Part shown: one piece after another, positions 61,450 through 64,000 of the stretch
Layout: each line of letters begins with the position of its first letter
Numbering within the stretch: position 1 is the stretch's first letter
Assembly (NCBI RefSeq): GCF_900112105.1
Contig: NZ_FOKV01000010.1
Location: 1-64,000 of the forward strand
Source: Zunongwangia mangrovi
GTDB taxonomy: Bacteria; Bacteroidota; Bacteroidia; Flavobacteriales; Flavobacteriaceae
DNA: 64,000 nt
Direction: 5' to 3'
Translations under genes and position numbers: made by a program
Notes under the pieces: model-generated
Seen by the model: only the letters and a program-made list of their open reading frames with translations
What the model was told of the DNA's origin: nothing
Database searches by the model: none

Positions 61450-63078
61450 ATGGGAAAAGGATTTTTTCACGTTCCTAAAGCTGAAAATGAGCCAGTAAAA
61501 ACTTACGCTCCGGGAACACCAGAAAGAGAAGAAGTATTATTAACATATAAAGAGTTGTACAATACAAAATTTGATGTACCTCTTTACATAGGTTCTGAAG
61601 AAATTAGAACAGGTAAAACCGCCACTATTAACCCTCCTCACGATCACAAACATGAGTGCGGCGTTTATCATTTAGCTGAAAAAAAACATATTGAACAAGC
61701 AATTGAAACTGCTCTTGAAGCTCGTAAAAAATGGGCTAAACTAGAGTGGGAACAAAGAGCTGCTGTATTTCTAAAAGCTGCAGATCTAATCTCTGGCCCA
61801 TACCGCCAAAAGATGAATGCAGCTACAATGATAGGACAATCTAAAACGATCTTCCAGGCAGAAATTGATTCGGCTGCAGAGATCTGTGACTTTTTGCGCT
61901 TCAATGTAGAGTATATGACAGAACTTTACAATGAACAACCAAACTCTTCAGACGGATGTTGGAACCGCGTTGAATATAGACCTTTAGAAGGTTTTGTATA
62001 TGCTGTAACTCCATTTAACTTTACTGCAATTGCTGGTAACTTACCAACTAGTGCTGCATTGATGGGTAACGTTGCTGTTTGGAAACCAAGTGACAGCCAA
62101 ATGCTATCTGCTCAGATATTAATGGATGTATTTAAAGAAGCAGGTGTACCAGATGGTGTAATTAATATGGTAATGGGAGATCCAGAAATGATCACCGACA
62201 CTGTACTTGAAAGTCCAGATTTTGCAGGTATTCACTACACAGGTAGTACAGCTGTTTTCAAAAACATTTGGGCTAAGATTGGAAACAACATCGATAAATA
62301 TAAATCATACCCTAGAATTGTTGGTGAAACAGGAGGTAAAGATTTTATTATTGCTCATCCAACTTCTAACCCAAAACAAGTTGCTACTGCAATTACCAGA
62401 GGAGCTTTTGAATTCCAGGGACAAAAATGTAGTGCAGCATCCAGAGTTTATCTACCAAAAAGTTTATGGCCAGAAATTAAAGACTTCTTAGTAGAGGATG
62501 TTCAATCTATTAAGATGGGATCTCCAGAAGATTTCACCAATTTCTTCACTGCTGTGATTCATGAACGTTCTTTCGATAAATTAGCGTCTTATATCGAAAA
62601 AGTGAAAAAAGATGATGACGCAGAGATCGTTGTTGGTGGTAATTATGATAAATCTGTAGGTTATTTTGTAGAACCAACAGTAGTGTTAGCTAAAGATCCA
62701 CATTATACTACAATGGAAGAAGAACTTTTTGGTCCTGTAGTAACTATTTATGTTTATGAGGATGAAAAATGGGAAGAAACACTTCATGTAGTAGATAACA
62801 CAAGTCAATATGCACTTACAGGTGGTGTTTTCTCTGGTGATAGATACGAAGCTGCTAAAGCAACAGATATTTTACAAAATGCTGCCGGTAACTTCTATAT
62901 TAATGATAAACCAACAGGTGCAGTTGTAGGACAACAACCATTTGGTGGAGCAAGAGGTAGTGGTACTAACGATAAAGCAGGATCTAAACTTAATTTAATG
63001 AGATGGATTTCTCCTAGATTAATAAAAGAAACCTTTGTTCCTGCAACAGATTATAAATACCCTTTTATGAAAGAGTAA
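61450..63078 (+). CDS. pruA: L-glutamate gamma-semialdehyde dehydrogenase
   Basis: The 542-residue aldehyde dehydrogenase has VTPFNFTAIAGNLPTSAALMGN (active-site Asn), VGETGGKDF with the general base Glu293, FQGQKCSAASR with the nucleophile Cys327, and EELFGPVV. This is the P5CDH group that oxidises glutamate semialdehyde in proline breakdown. No proline dehydrogenase gene is adjacent. A terminator follows 25 bp after the stop. Confidence 0.95.
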   Translation: MGKGFFHVPKAENEPVKTYAPGTPEREEVLLTYKELYNTKFDVPLYIGSEEIRTGKTATINPPHDHKHECGVYHLAEKKHIEQAIETALEARKKWAKLEWEQRAAVFLKAADLISGPYRQKMNAATMIGQSKTIFQAEIDSAAEICDFLRFNVEYMTELYNEQPNSSDGCWNRVEYRPLEGFVYAVTPFNFTAIAGNLPTSAALMGNVAVWKPSDSQMLSAQILMDVFKEAGVPDGVINMVMGDPEMITDTVLESPDFAGIHYTGSTAVFKNIWAKIGNNIDKYKSYPRIVGETGGKDFIIAHPTSNPKQVATAITRGAFEFQGQKCSAASRVYLPKSLWPEIKDFLVEDVQSIKMGSPEDFTNFFTAVIHERSFDKLASYIEKVKKDDDAEIVVGGNYDKSVGYFVEPTVVLAKDPHYTTMEEELFGPVVTIYVYEDEKWEETLHVVDNTSQYALTGGVFSGDRYEAAKATDILQNAAGNFYINDKPTGAVVGQQPFGGARGSGTNDKAGSKLNLMRWISPRLIKETFVPATDYKYPFMKE

Positions 63079-63103
63079 TCTTTATCATATAAGTATTTGA
63101 TTT

Positions 63104-63127
63104 AAGGTCGCCTATCTAGGCGACCTT
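63104..63127 (+). terminator. pruA terminator
   Basis: AAGGTCGCCTA/TAGGCGACCTT with a 2-nt centre (7-bp GC-rich core GGTCGCC/GGCGACC), followed by TTTTT. Confidence 0.92.
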
Positions 63128-63356
63128 TTTTGTTTAGAATTTTATTAAGCTAAAATGAAATTAAACAAATCTTAAATTATATAAAATTAATGGAAAAATT
63201 TACAATTAAATATAACACTTAAACCTAAAAATCAACCTTTTATCGATATTCTTAAATAAAAATATTACATTCGCCGAATGAAATTTTAGTTTCATACAAA
63301 TGTTTGTAAACAACTGTTCTTTAAATTAAAATAGTAAAGTTGAAGAAACATAAGCT

Positions 63357-64000
63357 ATGATGCCTATGAAGAAAACTACTTTCCCCGGTACTATTTTAAT
63401 ACTGGGTCTATTTTTTATAATATTCCTATCAAACCAATCTGATTCTTTTGGACTGGAAGAGGATCTTATTATCACATCTTCACAGGTAAATCTAAGTTGT
63501 TTTAATGCCAAAGACGGAAGTATTGATCTTGACATTTCGGGCGGCAATGGAAATTACACGTTTACGTGGACTGGCCCTAACTCTTTTAATTCTTCTGAAG
63601 AAGACATCGAAAATCTTGAGGCAGGAACCTATGTAGTATCTGTTTCAGACGATGCAGGAAATCACGGTAGTGAATCTATTACCATAATTCAGCCAAACGA
63701 ACTTTTAATAGAGTCTTTCACCTCATCAAACGTTTCTTGTTTTGGTGGGAATGATGGGTCAATTTCAGCAGAAACTATTTCGGGTGGAACTCCACCATAT
63801 CAATATTCGATAAATGGGACTGACTTTTTTACAAACTCAACTTTCGAAGATCTTTCAGCAGGAAATTATACACTGACTGTGCAAGACGCAAATAATTGTT
63901 CGATTTCAACCAATATTGAAATTACCCAGCCAGATCAGTTAACCATGGCTCCGGCAACTACCGAAAATGTTTCTTGTTTTGGTGGCAATGATGGGTCAAT
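63357..64000 (+). CDS. SprB-repeat surface protein, 5' part
   Basis: The frame starts at ATG 63357 (Met codons also at 63360 and 63366) and is open at the window end. It has an N-terminal membrane/signal segment (about 12-29). Repeats follow with the SprB pattern: VNLSCFNAKDGSIDLDISGGNGNYTF, then NVSCFGGNDGSISAETISGG, GNYTLTVQDANNCS and again NVSCFGGNDGS. SprB is the mobile adhesin for gliding, exported by type IX secretion. Many flavobacterial surface proteins use these repeats, so the exact role is unknown. Confidence 0.88.
   Translation, partial: MMPMKKTTFPGTILILGLFFIIFLSNQSDSFGLEEDLIITSSQVNLSCFNAKDGSIDLDISGGNGNYTFTWTGPNSFNSSEEDIENLEAGTYVVSVSDDAGNHGSESITIIQPNELLIESFTSSNVSCFGGNDGSISAETISGGTPPYQYSINGTDFFTNSTFEDLSAGNYTLTVQDANNCSISTNIEITQPDQLTMAPATTENVSCFGGNDGS
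63730..64000 (+). repeat. DNA-level repeat in the SprB-type gene
   Basis: A stretch of about 33 bp beginning GTTTCTTGTTTTGGTGG recurs with one mismatch at 63732 and 63969, a period of 237 bp (79 codons). It encodes the NVSCFGGNDGS segment. Confidence 0.85.

Noticed and set aside
1-64000. CRISPR array, insertion sequences or rRNA operon
   Set aside because: No regular repeat-spacer pattern, no transposase gene and no rRNA sequence were seen.

Overview
The window comes from a Bacteroidota genome, almost certainly family Flavobacteriaceae and probably marine. The signs are AT-rich DNA, promoters of the TTG-N17..21-TAnnTTTG type instead of E. coli type, SusC/SusD pairs, a type IX secretion plug protein, a SprB-repeat adhesin, BT_3928, DUF1599 and DUF4293 family genes, and a complete Na+-NQR operon. 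No Shine-Dalgarno pattern is evident ahead of the genes. Species cannot be fixed from the sequence alone.

The left 27.5 kb (1-27472) is the right-hand part of an integrative and conjugative element (ICE) of the Bacteroides CTnDOT type. It sits against the 3' end of tRNA-Arg(ACG) at 27473-27546. From the tRNA leftwards it has a repeat-bearing attachment region, a tyrosine integrase, a transfer operon traE-F-G-I-J-K-M-N (VirB2/3/4/5/6/8/10/9-like), a vWA lipoprotein on the opposite strand, an excisionase-like / replication-like / DnaC-like gene trio, and RteC. Next to rteC lies a two-part enzyme (PLP alpha-oxoamine synthase fused to a FemAB/BioF2-like acyltransferase). It is followed by a divergent HAMP-PAS-AraC regulator coupled to a STAS-like protein. 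Further left is a SusC-SusD-M16 peptidase operon facing a small secreted-peptide gene plus a MauE-like membrane gene. A 632-bp non-coding stretch with strong hairpins, a small regulator and an alpha/beta hydrolase complete this side. No relaxase, coupling protein or left attachment site is in view, so the element must continue beyond position 1 or be defective.

The right 36.5 kb (27473-64000) is ordinary chromosome. Blocks in order are: clpS-prmA-tpiA with BT_3928 and DUF1599; folP-cdaA; a DUF3667 pseudogene; an ABC exporter, truA, a phosphoesterase, DUF4293 and rho; a two-component system and a Usp protein; tRNA-Gly(TCC); clpP with two acetyltransferases; an L,D-transpeptidase; gpmI, a thioredoxin-like lipoprotein, a HAD phosphatase and map with an overlapping NUMOD4/HNH-like gene; a methyltransferase; the nqrABCDEF operon with apbE; a T9SS plug protein, DUF3667 protein and apaG; an NRDE protein; pruA; and the start of a SprB-repeat protein.

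The most interesting part is 9.4-15.4 kb. A synthase of the family that makes long-chain amino-ketones, including the CqsA/LqsA quorum signals, is fused to an acyltransferase. It lies between the excision activator rteC and a sensor-like AraC regulator. A duplicated 12-bp site lies between rteC and the excisionase gene. A self-made lipid-like signal controlling ICE excision is a testable but unproven reading.
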